Below are positions 1 to 8,882 of a DNA stretch of 64,000 nucleotides, piece after piece. The notes below the pieces were generated by a model, which worked only from the letters and a program-made list of their open reading frames with translations, searched no databases and was not told where the DNA came from. The position numbers and the translations under genes were made by a program. Each line of letters starts with the position of its first letter. Within the stretch, counting starts at the first letter, position 1. Origin of the DNA: Polaribacter huanghezhanensis (lineage in GTDB: Bacteria > Bacteroidota > Bacteroidia > Flavobacteriales > Flavobacteriaceae); assembly GCF_030444335.1 (NCBI RefSeq), contig NZ_CP128595.1, forward strand, positions 1,302,001 to 1,366,000. The letters run 5' to 3'.

Positions 1-2
1 CT

Positions 3-551
3 GCTTATAAAGGAGTAATGAAAGCCATAACAGTAGAAACTTCTGTAGCAACAGAAAATAAAGCATTAGCCGATTTATTTACAGCTGGCGGAATGGCAAA
101 AATGCTTGGAACCATTTGGTTGATTTTATGTGCAATGACTTTTGGTGGTGTTATGGATGCCATTGGAGCTTTGGCAAGAATTAGCAGTTTTATGTTGGGG
201 CTTTTTGATTCAGTTTTTGGATTGTTTGCAAGCACAGTAGCAACGTGTATTGGATTAAATATTACAGCTTCAGATCAATATTTAGCAATTGTAGTTCCGG
301 GTAAAATGTATGCAAAAGCATATAAAGATGCTGGATTAGCACCAGAAAATTTAAGTAGAACGCTAGAAGATTCTGGAACCGTAACGTCAGTGTTAGTTCC
401 TTGGAATACTTGTGGAGCGTATCAATCTGGAGTTTTAGGTGTTGGTGTTTCAGAATATTTTTTCTACGCAATCTTTAACTGGCTGAGTCCTATTATGACT
501 TTAATTTTCGCTGCATTTAAAATCAAAATAAAACAGTTGGTTAAAAAATAA
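3..551 (+). CDS. nhaC: Na+/H+ antiporter NhaC family, C-terminal part
   Basis: This is the 3' end of an inner-membrane sodium/proton antiporter that uses the proton gradient to expel Na+. The frame is already open at base 3, so the gene starts before the window and the ATG at 18 is an internal methionine. About 180 residues are visible. They hold several hydrophobic segments, a Gly/Ala-rich stretch typical of ion-transporter superfamily members, and the NhaC-like region around 'TSDQYLAIVVPG' and 'DSGTVTSVLVPWNTCG' (similar wording in this sequence: ITASDQYLAIVVPGKMY, LEDSGTVTSVLVPWN). The protein ends in a short basic cytoplasmic-type tail. The next reading frame begins directly after the stop codon. 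A Na+-extruding antiporter fits a marine flavobacterium. The family call is confident; the exact ion specificity is inferred. Confidence 0.85.
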   Translation, partial: AYKGVMKAITVETSVATENKALADLFTAGGMAKMLGTIWLILCAMTFGGVMDAIGALARISSFMLGLFDSVFGLFASTVATCIGLNITASDQYLAIVVPGKMYAKAYKDAGLAPENLSRTLEDSGTVTSVLVPWNTCGAYQSGVLGVGVSEYFFYAIFNWLSPIMTLIFAAFKIKIKQLVKK

Positions 552-1011
552 ATGATTGTTAAAGCGGCTCCTTCTGATGCAGAAACACTAACCCAAATTG
601 CGTTAGAATCAAAAGCGTATTGGGGATATTCTTCAGCACAATTAGAAAGTTGGAGATCAGATTTAACAATTCTTCCAGAAACTTTTAATGATTGGGAGTG
701 GTTGTAAATTTACAATCGATACTGAAATTGAAGATTTTTATTTATTAAATAGAATAGATTCAAGAAGTTGTGTGTTAGAATTTCTATTTGTAAAACCACC
801 ATTTATAGGAAAAAATATCGGAGGACAATTAATAGAACATGCTATTAAAAGTTGTAGAACCAATAGTTGTAAAGTTTTAAGTGTACTTTCTGATCCAAAC
901 GCGGTAGCTTTTTATGAGAAGTATGGATTTAAAACAATCTCTCTAAAAGAAAGTTCAGTTCCTGATAGGTTTTTACCTGAAATGGAACTAGAATTCCTAG
1001 AAAAGAGATGA
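552..1011 (+). pseudogene. Frameshifted GNAT-family N-acetyltransferase
   Basis: An ATG immediately follows the nhaC stop and opens a GNAT-like N-terminus (MIVKAAPSDAETLTQIA, then a W-G-Y-S segment). This frame stops at 705-707. The rest of the domain continues in another frame, open from 667 to 1011. That part holds the acetyl-CoA-binding motif A region (FLFVKPPFIGKNIGGQLIEH), with the Gly-rich loop after a beta-strand, and the later 'AVAFYEKYGF' motif. The two halves together give about 150 residues, normal for the family, so a single frameshift between roughly 667 and 705 explains both. An independent start at 688 would give a 107-residue protein lacking the N-terminal substrate region. 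A true mutation or a sequence error are both possible. Confidence 0.75.
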
Positions 1012-1012
1012 A

Positions 1013-1249
1013 TTATTTCTTCTTTAAAAGATGTAAAATTCCAGAAATCAATAAAAGAACCCAAGGTAAACCGTGTAACAACACGTCAAAATAATCTTGA
1101 AATTGCATTGCGTGTTCTCCGGAAAAAGCACTTCCTCCTAAAATCCATTGAATTTTACCCCAAATATGTGGCGGATTAAATGGCGCTAAACCTAAAGTTA
1201 AACTTGCGATTAAAAAGAGCTTCCAATTGTCTCGTAATTTTTGTTTCAT
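1013..1249 (-). CDS. Small two-helix membrane protein
   Basis: Predicted 78-residue protein starting MKQKLRDNWKLFLIAS. It has one hydrophobic segment near the N-terminus (LFLIASLTLGLAPF) and a second near the C-terminus (LPWVLLLISGILHLL), ending in KKK, so it should be a small inner-membrane protein. I chose the ATG at 1249 because an upstream in-frame start at 1303 would run into the preceding porin gene and adds no plausible sequence. Similar short proteins are common in Flavobacteriia and carry no proven function. It follows the porin gene closely on the same strand and may be co-transcribed with it. Confidence 0.65.
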   Translation of the reverse strand: MKQKLRDNWKLFLIASLTLGLAPFNPPHIWGKIQWILGGSAFSGEHAMQFQDYFDVLLHGLPWVLLLISGILHLLKKK

Positions 1250-1274
1250 TTTTCGGGTATTTTCTACTTTGTGA

Positions 1275-3221
1275 CTAGATAAACCAGTTCCAAACCAAAC
1301 CAAAACGGATTACATAATCTCTATATGGATAGTTGGGCGCAGAAAAATAATTCTTCTTTAAAAATAGGGAACTTAGGTTTTCTGCCTTTAAATAAATCCG
1401 AGTTCTTCTAACTTGTGCATTGATAAAAAAATCAAAAGTTGGATAACCGATTTCGGTGGAATTCTGAATTGTAAATTCGTTTAACAATGGATTAAAAGCA
1501 TTTGCTTTGTATTTTGAGAAATACTTAAATGTAATTCCGGTTTGTAAGAATAAGGGTTTTCCTTCAAACAAAAAACCGGAATAATACAAGGTGTTTCTAG
1601 TTACAAAATTCGGAACCCTAAAGACATCTTTTCCGCTACTTACTTGCTGAAATAAAAGGGTGTTGTTTAATGCGAACTTTCCAAATTTGAACTCATTATT
1701 TGCTTTCACTTTTAAATACGTAACATTTTCTCCAGATTGTTGCGGTTTAGAAGTGTCATCAAAATAGGTATAGTTTTCAATGTTTGTAATGCTTGTATTT
1801 AAGTTTATCCATTTAGATTGCATTTCAAAAGCAATGTTTCTTGTATTGCTATTTTTAAAAGTATCATTTTGCCAATTGTACTCGTCGTAGGCACTTTGAT
1901 ATAAGATTGTATTAAAATTTGGTGATTTAGAATTGAGAGAAATACTTCCTTTAAAAGACGTTACACTATCTTTTTTGAAAATCGCTTCACTATAAAAATT
2001 TGAACCAGAAATACGTCCTGATCCAGGTGTAAGATTTACATCCGTATTTAATCGGAAATTTTTAATTTTCGCATTCCAGCTTCCTCCAAAAGAAATTGCA
2101 GAGCCTTTAATTTTAGGATTTGTAATGGTGTTTATTGTCGAATTTAAAACGGCATTATATCCGTAATTGTAATTTGTTAAACCTGTGTTTACTCTAAACG
2201 TTCCTAAAATATATTTCGAATTAAATTCTAAAAAGAATTGATTGTTGATGAGTTTATTTTCAACGGTGTCTGTAAAACCAGTAGCAATATTTGCATTCCC
2301 GAAAAACGTAGTGTTTACTGCTTTTTCGGTAAATTGATAGCTTTTAGTTTCGTGTGTAAATATGTGTCCGAATTTTAAATTGGTAAAGTTATTTTTGATG
2401 CTGTCTTTTGATGAAAATAGTTTATAATCTTGCTCAATATAAAACCGGTTTCCTTCTAAAGTTGTTTCTGTACCTTCTAAATTTACATCCAATCTTCCTC
2501 TGTCAGAAAAATTTGGGTCATTAGTTGTAAAAGCAGTTAAAGAGATTGCTGTTAATCCGCCGTTTTCTTGATTCATTAAATCTTGTTTTGCAATATGTCC
2601 TCTAATTGCGTATCGATTGTTTTTAGTTTGATAACTAAACACCGTTCTAAAATTACCTTGAGAAGCCAATGAGTTTCTGTAATTTCCTAAAGAACGCAGA
2701 CCTTTGTAAAGAATGCCGACATTAAATCGTTCAGAAAAATTTAAGGTAAATAAGGTTTCTAAAACTTGTCCTTGTTGCAAGCCAGTTCTGTATAAAATTT
2801 CTGATGTTGGCGTCGGAACTTTGTAATAATTAATGTCTTCTTTGGATAGATAATTAAAATGTTTTGCGTTCATTCCAATAATTGGAAATGAGTTTTGATG
2901 TGTAAAATCGTATCCTAAATTGTTAAAAGTTTGTCCTTGATTATGAAAAGCAAGCAATTCAAAATTGTCTTTTCGTAAAAAATTATATTTGTATTCTTTT
3001 AAAATTGTGAGCGTAGTATCAATATACGTAGTGTCTTTTTTAAAAGAGATAATTTTATAATCAGTATATTTTGTTTTGCCGTTTAATTTTACAATCGTTC
3101 TTTTTTTATTGATAAATGTAGAATCTGCCTGGTTTATTCCATCCGAAGAAATGATTTGGGAATGGATTAGTTGCAAGCTAAAAAGCATGATGATTAAGAA
3201 ACTAAAAAAACGTTTTTTCAT
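1275..3221 (-). CDS. Putative outer-membrane porin (Porin_10 type)
   Basis: A protein of about 648 residues beginning MKKRFFSFLIIMLFSLQLIHSQ, a typical signal peptide ending in S-Q; seven upstream codons to 3242 are also open but unlikely. After the signal comes a short region rich in Thr/Asp/Lys, then a long series of alternating-residue beta-strand segments rich in Asn, Phe, Tyr and Thr, closing in a strand ending with aromatic residues (YVIRFGLVWNWFI). This is the architecture of a Bacteroidota outer-membrane beta-barrel of the putative-porin family. Substrate is unknown. Confidence is good for an outer-membrane barrel and moderate for the exact family. Confidence 0.75.
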   Translation of the reverse strand: MKKRFFSFLIIMLFSLQLIHSQIISSDGINQADSTFINKKRTIVKLNGKTKYTDYKIISFKKDTTYIDTTLTILKEYKYNFLRKDNFELLAFHNQGQTFNNLGYDFTHQNSFPIIGMNAKHFNYLSKEDINYYKVPTPTSEILYRTGLQQGQVLETLFTLNFSERFNVGILYKGLRSLGNYRNSLASQGNFRTVFSYQTKNNRYAIRGHIAKQDLMNQENGGLTAISLTAFTTNDPNFSDRGRLDVNLEGTETTLEGNRFYIEQDYKLFSSKDSIKNNFTNLKFGHIFTHETKSYQFTEKAVNTTFFGNANIATGFTDTVENKLINNQFFLEFNSKYILGTFRVNTGLTNYNYGYNAVLNSTINTITNPKIKGSAISFGGSWNAKIKNFRLNTDVNLTPGSGRISGSNFYSEAIFKKDSVTSFKGSISLNSKSPNFNTILYQSAYDEYNWQNDTFKNSNTRNIAFEMQSKWINLNTSITNIENYTYFDDTSKPQQSGENVTYLKVKANNEFKFGKFALNNTLLFQQVSSGKDVFRVPNFVTRNTLYYSGFLFEGKPLFLQTGITFKYFSKYKANAFNPLLNEFTIQNSTEIGYPTFDFFINAQVRRTRIYLKAENLSSLFLKKNYFSAPNYPYRDYVIRFGLVWNWFI

Positions 3222-3309
3222 GTAAAATGATTGATACAGCAAATGTAAAATTTTTAAACGGAAATAAAGATGAATAATTCCCTCTAAAACTGTTAATGAA
3301 AAAAAAGGT

Positions 3310-3363
3310 TTCTCATTTTTTATGAGAACAGATAAATTGTTATTCCCATGAAAATGGGAATCT
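3310..3363. repeat. Two adjacent hairpins, one a dispersed GTCATTCCC-type repeat
   Basis: The first hairpin pairs TTCTCAT with ATGAGAA around a five-T loop (3310-3328). The second pairs TTCCCAT with ATGGGAA around GAAA, within a 25-base string at 3339-3363 that resembles the dispersed 'GTCATTCCC...GGGAATCT' elements found in many flavobacterial intergenic regions. They lie between the divergently transcribed porin and rnhB. Confidence 0.5.
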
Positions 3364-3404
3364 AAAAGAAAAGAAATTGATTTTATATTCTTTTCTTTGT
3401 AGCG

Positions 3405-4004
3405 ATGCTAAAAAGTAATTACAGCGGAAAAATTTTAGAAGCGGGAACAGACGAAGCCGGAAGAGGTTGTTTGTGTGGTCCGGTTGTGGCAGCTGCAGTT
3501 ATTTTACCAGTAAGTTTTGAACATCCTTTTTTAAATGATTCTAAGCAATTATCAGAAAAGCAGCGGAAAGAATTAAGACCAATTATAGAACAAAAAGCAA
3601 TCGCTTTTGGTGTTTCTTTTGTTGATGAAAAAGAAGTGGATACAATCAATGTGTTACAAGCTTCAATTGTTGGTATGCAGCGTTCCATTGAACAATTAGA
3701 TCCGCAGCCAGAATTTATTATTGTTGATGGAAATAAATTTAAAACCTACAAAAAAGTTCCGCACGAAACCATTGTAAAAGGCGATGCAAAATATTTGAGT
3801 ATTGCCGCAGCTTCGGTATTAGCAAAAACGTATAGAGATGAATTTATGGAGAAAATTCATCAAGAATTTCCGATGTACAATTGGAAACAAAACAAAGGAT
3901 ATCCAACAAAACAACACAGAAATGCGATTCGAGAATTTGGAATTACAGCGTATCACAGAAAAACATTTCGTTTGCTTCCAGAGCAATTAAAACTGAAGTT
4001 GTAA
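3405..4004 (+). CDS. rnhB: Ribonuclease HII
   Basis: RNase HII cleaves the RNA strand of RNA-DNA hybrids and starts removal of ribonucleotides misincorporated in DNA. The 199-residue protein has the usual family length. The motif DEAGRG at residues 16-21 gives the first acidic pair, DSKQLS follows near 45, then the strand IIVDGNKF near 108, and [17 protein letters not shown] followed by YRDE near 145 carries the last catalytic aspartate. All four metal-binding acids appear present. It is a single gene, with a dispersed hairpin repeat just upstream and a second one downstream. Confidence 0.95.
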   Translation: MLKSNYSGKILEAGTDEAGRGCLCGPVVAAAVILPVSFEHPFLNDSKQLSEKQRKELRPIIEQKAIAFGVSFVDEKEVDTINVLQASIVGMQRSIEQLDPQPEFIIVDGNKFKTYKKVPHETIVKGDAKYLSIAAASVLAKTYRDEFMEKIHQEFPMYNWKQNKGYPTKQHRNAIREFGITAYHRKTFRLLPEQLKLKL

Positions 4005-4078
4005 TTGTTTTTTTTGTCAAGTAAATATATTTTTCTAAAAAAAAGACGACTCTATTTTAGTTTAGAGAAGGTATACTT

Positions 4079-4117
4079 GTCATTTTGAGGGAAGTGAAAC
4101 GAAACCGAAAAATCTTA
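4079..4117. repeat. Dispersed GTCATTTTGAG...AAATCTTA element
   Basis: This string has the same layout (GTCATT, a purine-rich middle with GAAACGAA, then AAATCT) as the elements at 44383, 53061, 56895 and 57139. It lies between rnhB and the nucleoid-associated protein gene and has no coding capacity. Confidence 0.5.
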
Positions 4118-4175
4118 TCAAAATTGTTATCAACTTATAAAAACTTCAACTATTTTAGCACTCTAATTTTACAAG

Positions 4176-5225
4176 ATGATTAAAAGAACACGTGCTGAAA
4201 TTACCAAATGTATCATTCATAAAGTAGCGAATAAATACAATCGCGGACAAAATGTTTTTTCAGAAAACGTCATCCGATTTGATGAAGATAGTTATCAATT
4301 AATGATTCCATTTTTATTAAAACCGTTTGTAAACTTGTCGCAAAGTTTTCGTTTTAGTCATCATGCAGATATTCGTTTAAACGAAATCAATAATTATGCA
4401 ACAAACATTTTTAAGGATGAAAATTCTTTTATAGAAAATTCTAAAAACATTGTCAATCATTTATACGAACAATCAAATTCTGCTCAAATAAAAAAAGGCG
4501 ATGTCATTATCGCATTGGTTGAAGGCATTGAATATCAAGATATTATAACGGAAGCAATTGGAGTTTTTAAAGTCGAAAATAAAACAGATTTTTTTCAAAC
4601 CTATTTAGAAGACAATAGTTTTGATGTTGCTGTTCAACAAGGAATTAGTACCAAAAAAATAGACAAAGGTTGTTTGATTTTAAATACAACAGATGCAGAA
4701 GGAACCGTTGTTTTAAGTGTAGACAACAATCAATATGATGCGCAATATTGGATTAAAAATTTCTTGTCAGTAAAATATGCTGATGACAGAAATCAACACA
4801 CACAGAGCTATTTAGAATTGTGTAAAGAGTTTTCTGAAGAAGTGATAAAACCCGAATTTGGCAAACAAGAACAAAGTCAATTTTTGGCAAATACCGTAGA
4901 TTATTTTAAGGAAAACGAATCGGTAGATTACCATGCTTTTAAAGAAGAATTGTTTGAGGAAGACAAACAAAAAGGTATGTTTGACGATTATAAAAAACAT
5001 TTTGAAACGCTGAATGATGTGTTAATCAGAAATAATTTTGAAGTTTCTGATGTGGTGTTAAAGAAAGAAAAAAGCAAGATAAAAAGCATCATTAAATTAG
5101 ACACCAATATCGAAATAAAATTAGATGTTGATGCGCCAGATGCGGCTTCAGAATATTTAGAACGCGGGTATGATGAAGAGAAAAAAATGAAATATTACAA
5201 AGTATATTTTAACGAAGAAAAATAG
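4176..5225 (+). CDS. Nucleoid-associated protein, NdpA/YejK family
   Basis: A 349-residue cytoplasmic protein resembling the 37-kDa nucleoid-associated protein family. The N-terminus (KRTRAEITKCIIHKVANKY) and the middle part (ISTKKIDKGCLILNTTDAEG) match the family's conserved blocks, and the acidic C-terminal third with a repeated K/E pattern is also typical. In gamma-proteobacteria the family binds DNA; its role in Bacteroidota is not well established. It stands alone between rnhB and a small secreted protein. Confidence 0.8.
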   Translation: MIKRTRAEITKCIIHKVANKYNRGQNVFSENVIRFDEDSYQLMIPFLLKPFVNLSQSFRFSHHADIRLNEINNYATNIFKDENSFIENSKNIVNHLYEQSNSAQIKKGDVIIALVEGIEYQDIITEAIGVFKVENKTDFFQTYLEDNSFDVAVQQGISTKKIDKGCLILNTTDAEGTVVLSVDNNQYDAQYWIKNFLSVKYADDRNQHTQSYLELCKEFSEEVIKPEFGKQEQSQFLANTVDYFKENESVDYHAFKEELFEEDKQKGMFDDYKKHFETLNDVLIRNNFEVSDVVLKKEKSKIKSIIKLDTNIEIKLDVDAPDAASEYLERGYDEEKKMKYYKVYFNEEK

Positions 5226-5311
5226 CGCTAACTTATTTTTGGGTAAGATTTAAGTTCGTTTTTTTTCATTTAAAAATAGTATATTTACGTACATCAATTT
5301 TTACGACAGAG

Positions 5312-5803
5312 ATGAAAAAAATACTCATTACAAGTGTTTTGCTGTTTTTTGGACTTCATATACTAGCACAAGAAAAAGTACAAACCTATACTTCAGAGCT
5401 AGGGAAATTCTCTATGGTTTCTTACGGAGAAGTTACAGAGGATGTTAAAAAAGAGAATAGCAGTACTATTTATAGAGCTGCATACAGAAGTAAGGAAATG
5501 CTTTTTGCAGTTTCAAGTAGCTTGCAGCAAAACAAACCTAAAAAAGTTTCTGATTTATTAAAAGCGTCTGTTTTAACTTTTAAAACGGCACTTAAAGCAA
5601 CAATTGTTCAACAAAAAAATATTAAAGAAAATAAAACAAAAGGAATGTATGCTTCTCTAATGATGAATAATGATGTGACAGTAGAATACAAAGTATTCTC
5701 TAAAGGCTTTTACTTGTACCAAGTGATGGTGTTTGCAAAAAAAGACAAGTACAAAAAAGAAATTGCAGCGGCTTTTTTTAAAGCGTTTGCTATTACTAAG
5801 TAG
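5312..5803 (+). CDS. Small secreted protein of unknown function
   Basis: The 163-residue product begins with a clear signal peptide (MKKILITSVLLFFGLHILAQ), so the mature protein of about 143 residues is probably periplasmic. The mature part is lysine-rich, has no cysteine, and shows short alternating beta-like segments followed by a C-terminal helix (KKEIAAAFFKAFAI). I do not recognise a family. A TATATTTA promoter-like box lies about 30 bases upstream. It is convergent with lipB, with ten bases between the two stop codons. Confidence 0.7.
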   Translation: MKKILITSVLLFFGLHILAQEKVQTYTSELGKFSMVSYGEVTEDVKKENSSTIYRAAYRSKEMLFAVSSSLQQNKPKKVSDLLKASVLTFKTALKATIVQQKNIKENKTKGMYASLMMNNDVTVEYKVFSKGFYLYQVMVFAKKDKYKKEIAAAFFKAFAITK

Positions 5804-5812
5804 CTTGAAAAT

Positions 5813-6511
5813 TTATAGAAAAGATTTTACTTCAAACAAATCTGTAAAATGGTTTAAAATTTTCTCTTGAACATCTTCTAGAGGAATTTTTCTGCCCAAT
5901 TCAACTTCCATAGAAGTAACGGCCTTTCCTCTAATTCCACACGGAATAATATTGTCGAAATAACCCAAATCTACATTTACATTTAGAGCAAAACCATGCA
6001 TCGTAACCCAACGTGTAGAACGAATTCCCATGGCGCAAATTTTACGAGCAAAAGGTGTTCCAACAGCTAGCCAAACACCAGTTTCTCCTTTGCTTCTTTC
6101 TGCTTTTAAACCGTAATCATTTAAAGTCAAAATAATAACTTCTTCTAAAAAACGCAAGTATTTATGAATGTCTGTAAAAAAATTTTCTAAATCTAAAATA
6201 GGATACCCGACAATTTGTCCCGGACCGTGATAGGTAATATCTCCACCTCGATTTATTTTGTAAAAAGTAGCCCCTTTTTCTTCTAGCTGATTTTCATTCA
6301 ATAATAAATTTTCTAAATCGCCACTTTTACCCAATGTATACACATGCGGATGTTCTACAAAAAGGAAATGATTTTTGGTTTCTTTTGTTTCATTATTCTT
6401 TCGATTGCTAATTTTTTGATCAACAATTTCTTGTAATAATTCGGTTTGATAACTCCAAGTTTCCTTGTAATCTTTAACGCCTAAGTTTTTAAGTAGAATG
6501 TTTTTATTCAT
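5813..6511 (-). CDS. lipB: Octanoyltransferase (lipoate biosynthesis)
   Basis: LipB moves an octanoyl group from acyl carrier protein to the lipoyl domains of 2-oxoacid dehydrogenases and the glycine cleavage system, the first step of lipoate synthesis. The protein has the conserved block RGGDITYHGPGQIVGYP, then GVWL, then the catalytic lysine region RKICAMGIR, and the catalytic cysteine in NIIPCGI. The length of 232 residues is normal. I start at MNKNILLKNLG (6511) rather than the ATG five codons upstream, since homologues begin at this point. A pyruvate dehydrogenase beta subunit, a lipoate-dependent enzyme complex, is encoded later in the window. Confidence 0.93.
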   Translation of the reverse strand: MNKNILLKNLGVKDYKETWSYQTELLQEIVDQKISNRKNNETKETKNHFLFVEHPHVYTLGKSGDLENLLLNENQLEEKGATFYKINRGGDITYHGPGQIVGYPILDLENFFTDIHKYLRFLEEVIILTLNDYGLKAERSKGETGVWLAVGTPFARKICAMGIRSTRWVTMHGFALNVNVDLGYFDNIIPCGIRGKAVTSMEVELGRKIPLEDVQEKILNHFTDLFEVKSFL

Positions 6512-6541
6512 AATAGTAGAGAGCAAAGATAAATATTTAAT

Positions 6542-6549
6542 TACATTTG
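6542..6549 (+). promoter_or_regulatory. TACATTTG -7 box ahead of the metalloprotease gene
   Basis: This matches the Bacteroidota TAnnTTTG -7 consensus and lies 46 bases before the first ATG of the protease gene. No convincing -33 TTG element was identified, so the call rests on one box. Confidence 0.4.
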
Positions 6550-6594
6550 TTCGTGATATTTACAATTAACCCAAACTAATTTTAGATACATTTA

Positions 6595-8820
6595 ATGATG
6601 AAAAAATACTACAAACTTTCTTTCTTGTTTTTCTTTTTTCTTTCTATTTCTATGTTTTCACAAAACATTTGGACAAAGAAAAAGGCAAAAGCAAGAAGTA
6701 CAAAGAAAGCATTAGAATATAGAGAATCGCAACCAACATCTTACGAGCTATATACTTTAGATGCAGATTTGGTTGATAAAAAATTAACTCTTTCTACAGG
6801 TCAAGAAACCATTATGGAGTTGCCAACTCCAAACGGAATTCAACGATTTTTAGTAAAAGAAGCTTCTGTTTTTTCGGATGAATTAGCAGCGAAATTTCCT
6901 TTGATAAAATCGTACGTTGGAGTTGGAGTTGATGATGCAACCGCAAGAGTTCGATTTAGTAAATCTAGAGATGGTTTTCATGCAATAATTTCTTCAGGGA
7001 ACTATCCAATGTTTTTAATCGACCCCTATACAAAAGATAAAAAAACAGCAATAGCTTATTTTAAAAACAAATCTACTAAAAGTAAATTTCAGTGTTTGTT
7101 TGAGAAAAATACGTCAAAAGGAAACCAAAGAAATTTCCAGAAAACAACAAATGCAAATGATGGAAAATTAAGAACGTATAGACTTGCCGTAGTTGCAACT
7201 GCAGAGTTTTCTCAATTTCATTTAACCAATCAAAACATTGCCCCAGCTGCAACAGATGCAGTTAAAAAGGCAGCAGTTCTGTCAGCTATAAATACCATAA
7301 TGACTCGTGTAAATTGGGTTTTTGAGAGGGATTTAGGAGTTACTATGAAACTCGTAACAAACAATGAAAACCTTATTTTTTTAGATAGTGCAACAGATGG
7401 GTTAACTAATGATAATATTAATACCTTGTTAGAAGAATCGCAAAAAAAATGTGATACAATTATTGGCGATGCAAATTACGATATTGGACACTTATTTGCT
7501 TGGGTAAATGATGAAAGTGGAAACGGTTTAGCTGCTGGTAGCGTAGTTTGTGAAAGTGGAACTAAGGCAAAAGGAGTAACCATGAAAAAAACACCATTAG
7601 GTGATGGTTTTGCTATTGATTTAGTAGCTCATGAAATTGGGCATCAATTTGGGGCAAATCATACACAAAATAATGCAGACTGTAATATAAATAGAGGAAC
7701 AGCTGTAGAGCCAGGAAGTGGTTCTACCATTATGGCGTATGCAGGTTTTTGTGCTCCAAACATACAGTTCTATAGTGATGCATATTTCCATGCAGCAAGT
7801 ATTAAAGAAATGTGGACTTATGTTTCTACAATTGCAACTTGTGCTACAGAAACTGCAACAAATAATTCGGCTCCGGTTGCAAATGCTGGTACTAATTTTT
7901 TTATCCCAAAATCAACGCCATTTGTGTTAAAAGGTGCAGCAACAGATGTAGATAGCGCAAATAGTTTGACTTATAATTGGGAACAAGAAGATAATGAAGC
8001 AGCAACAATACCGCCAGCTGCAACAAGTACTGTTGGACCAATGTTTAGATCACTGCCATCTTCTACGTCACCAGATAGGTATATGCCAAAAATAGCAACT
8101 GTATTAGCAGGAAATACTTCTTCTACTTGGGAAGTTGTTCCTTCAGTAACTAGGTCTATGAATTTTTCTTTAACGGTTAGAGATAATGTTTTAAATGGTG
8201 GAGCAACTGCTAGAGATGATACTAAAATTACAGTTGATGGAAATTCTGGGCCTTTTAGGATGACCTCTCAAAATGACAATACGGTACCAATAGAATGGAA
8301 AGGAGCTAGTATACAGACTATTACTTGGGATGCTGCAAATACAACATTCTCACCAGTAAATTGTGCTTATGTTTCTATTGTATTTTCAACTGATAATGGA
8401 GTTACATTTGATACAGTCATAGAGAAAAAGACGCCTAATGATGGAGTACAAGATGTAATTGTTCCAAATTTAAATACAACTAATGGTAGAATAATGGTTA
8501 AAGCATTCGATAATGTTTTTTATGCTGTAAATTCAGCTAAGATTACTACTGTAAAAGTTGTGGTAAAAGACGGGTTTTTACTATATCCAAATCCAACAAT
8601 AAATAAAGAGTTGTTATTAAGTTTGAAGAAAGAAACCTCTAAAAGTGTTGAAGTTAAATTGTTTAATCTATTTGGGCAATTGATTCAAAAGGATACTTAT
8701 AACAATCCAGAAAAACAGTTTTTAAATAAAATGGACTATTCTAATGTGTCACAAGGGTTATATATATTAGTAGTAACCAATGGGTCTATTAAATTTATCA
8801 GAAAAGTTTTTATAAAATAA
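6595..8820 (+). CDS. Secreted reprolysin-like metalloprotease with T9SS sorting domain
   Basis: A 741-residue exported protease. A signal peptide (KLSFLFFFFLSISMFSQ) is followed by a pro-region of roughly 170 residues, then a zinc-metalloprotease domain with HEIGHQFGANH starting at H346, the extended HExxHxxGxxH zinc motif, and a downstream region with 'GSTIMAYAGFC' (Met-turn). Next comes a PKD/fibronectin-like region with 'SAPVANAG' and 'DVDSANSLTYNWEQ'. The last 80 residues (from YPNP near 664, with 'VKLFNLFGQLI' and 'SQGLYILVV') form a type-A sorting domain for the type IX secretion system, so the enzyme should be secreted or surface-attached. A start three bases later is equally possible. 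Confidence 0.92.
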   Translation: MMKKYYKLSFLFFFFLSISMFSQNIWTKKKAKARSTKKALEYRESQPTSYELYTLDADLVDKKLTLSTGQETIMELPTPNGIQRFLVKEASVFSDELAAKFPLIKSYVGVGVDDATARVRFSKSRDGFHAIISSGNYPMFLIDPYTKDKKTAIAYFKNKSTKSKFQCLFEKNTSKGNQRNFQKTTNANDGKLRTYRLAVVATAEFSQFHLTNQNIAPAATDAVKKAAVLSAINTIMTRVNWVFERDLGVTMKLVTNNENLIFLDSATDGLTNDNINTLLEESQKKCDTIIGDANYDIGHLFAWVNDESGNGLAAGSVVCESGTKAKGVTMKKTPLGDGFAIDLVAHEIGHQFGANHTQNNADCNINRGTAVEPGSGSTIMAYAGFCAPNIQFYSDAYFHAASIKEMWTYVSTIATCATETATNNSAPVANAGTNFFIPKSTPFVLKGAATDVDSANSLTYNWEQEDNEAATIPPAATSTVGPMFRSLPSSTSPDRYMPKIATVLAGNTSSTWEVVPSVTRSMNFSLTVRDNVLNGGATARDDTKITVDGNSGPFRMTSQNDNTVPIEWKGASIQTITWDAANTTFSPVNCAYVSIVFSTDNGVTFDTVIEKKTPNDGVQDVIVPNLNTTNGRIMVKAFDNVFYAVNSAKITTVKVVVKDGFLLYPNPTINKELLLSLKKETSKSVEVKLFNLFGQLIQKDTYNNPEKQFLNKMDYSNVSQGLYILVVTNGSIKFIRKVFIK

Positions 8821-8882
8821 TAATAAAAATAATTTTCAGTTATCTTGTTAAGTCAATTATTTTTATTGTGTAATTTTCACTT

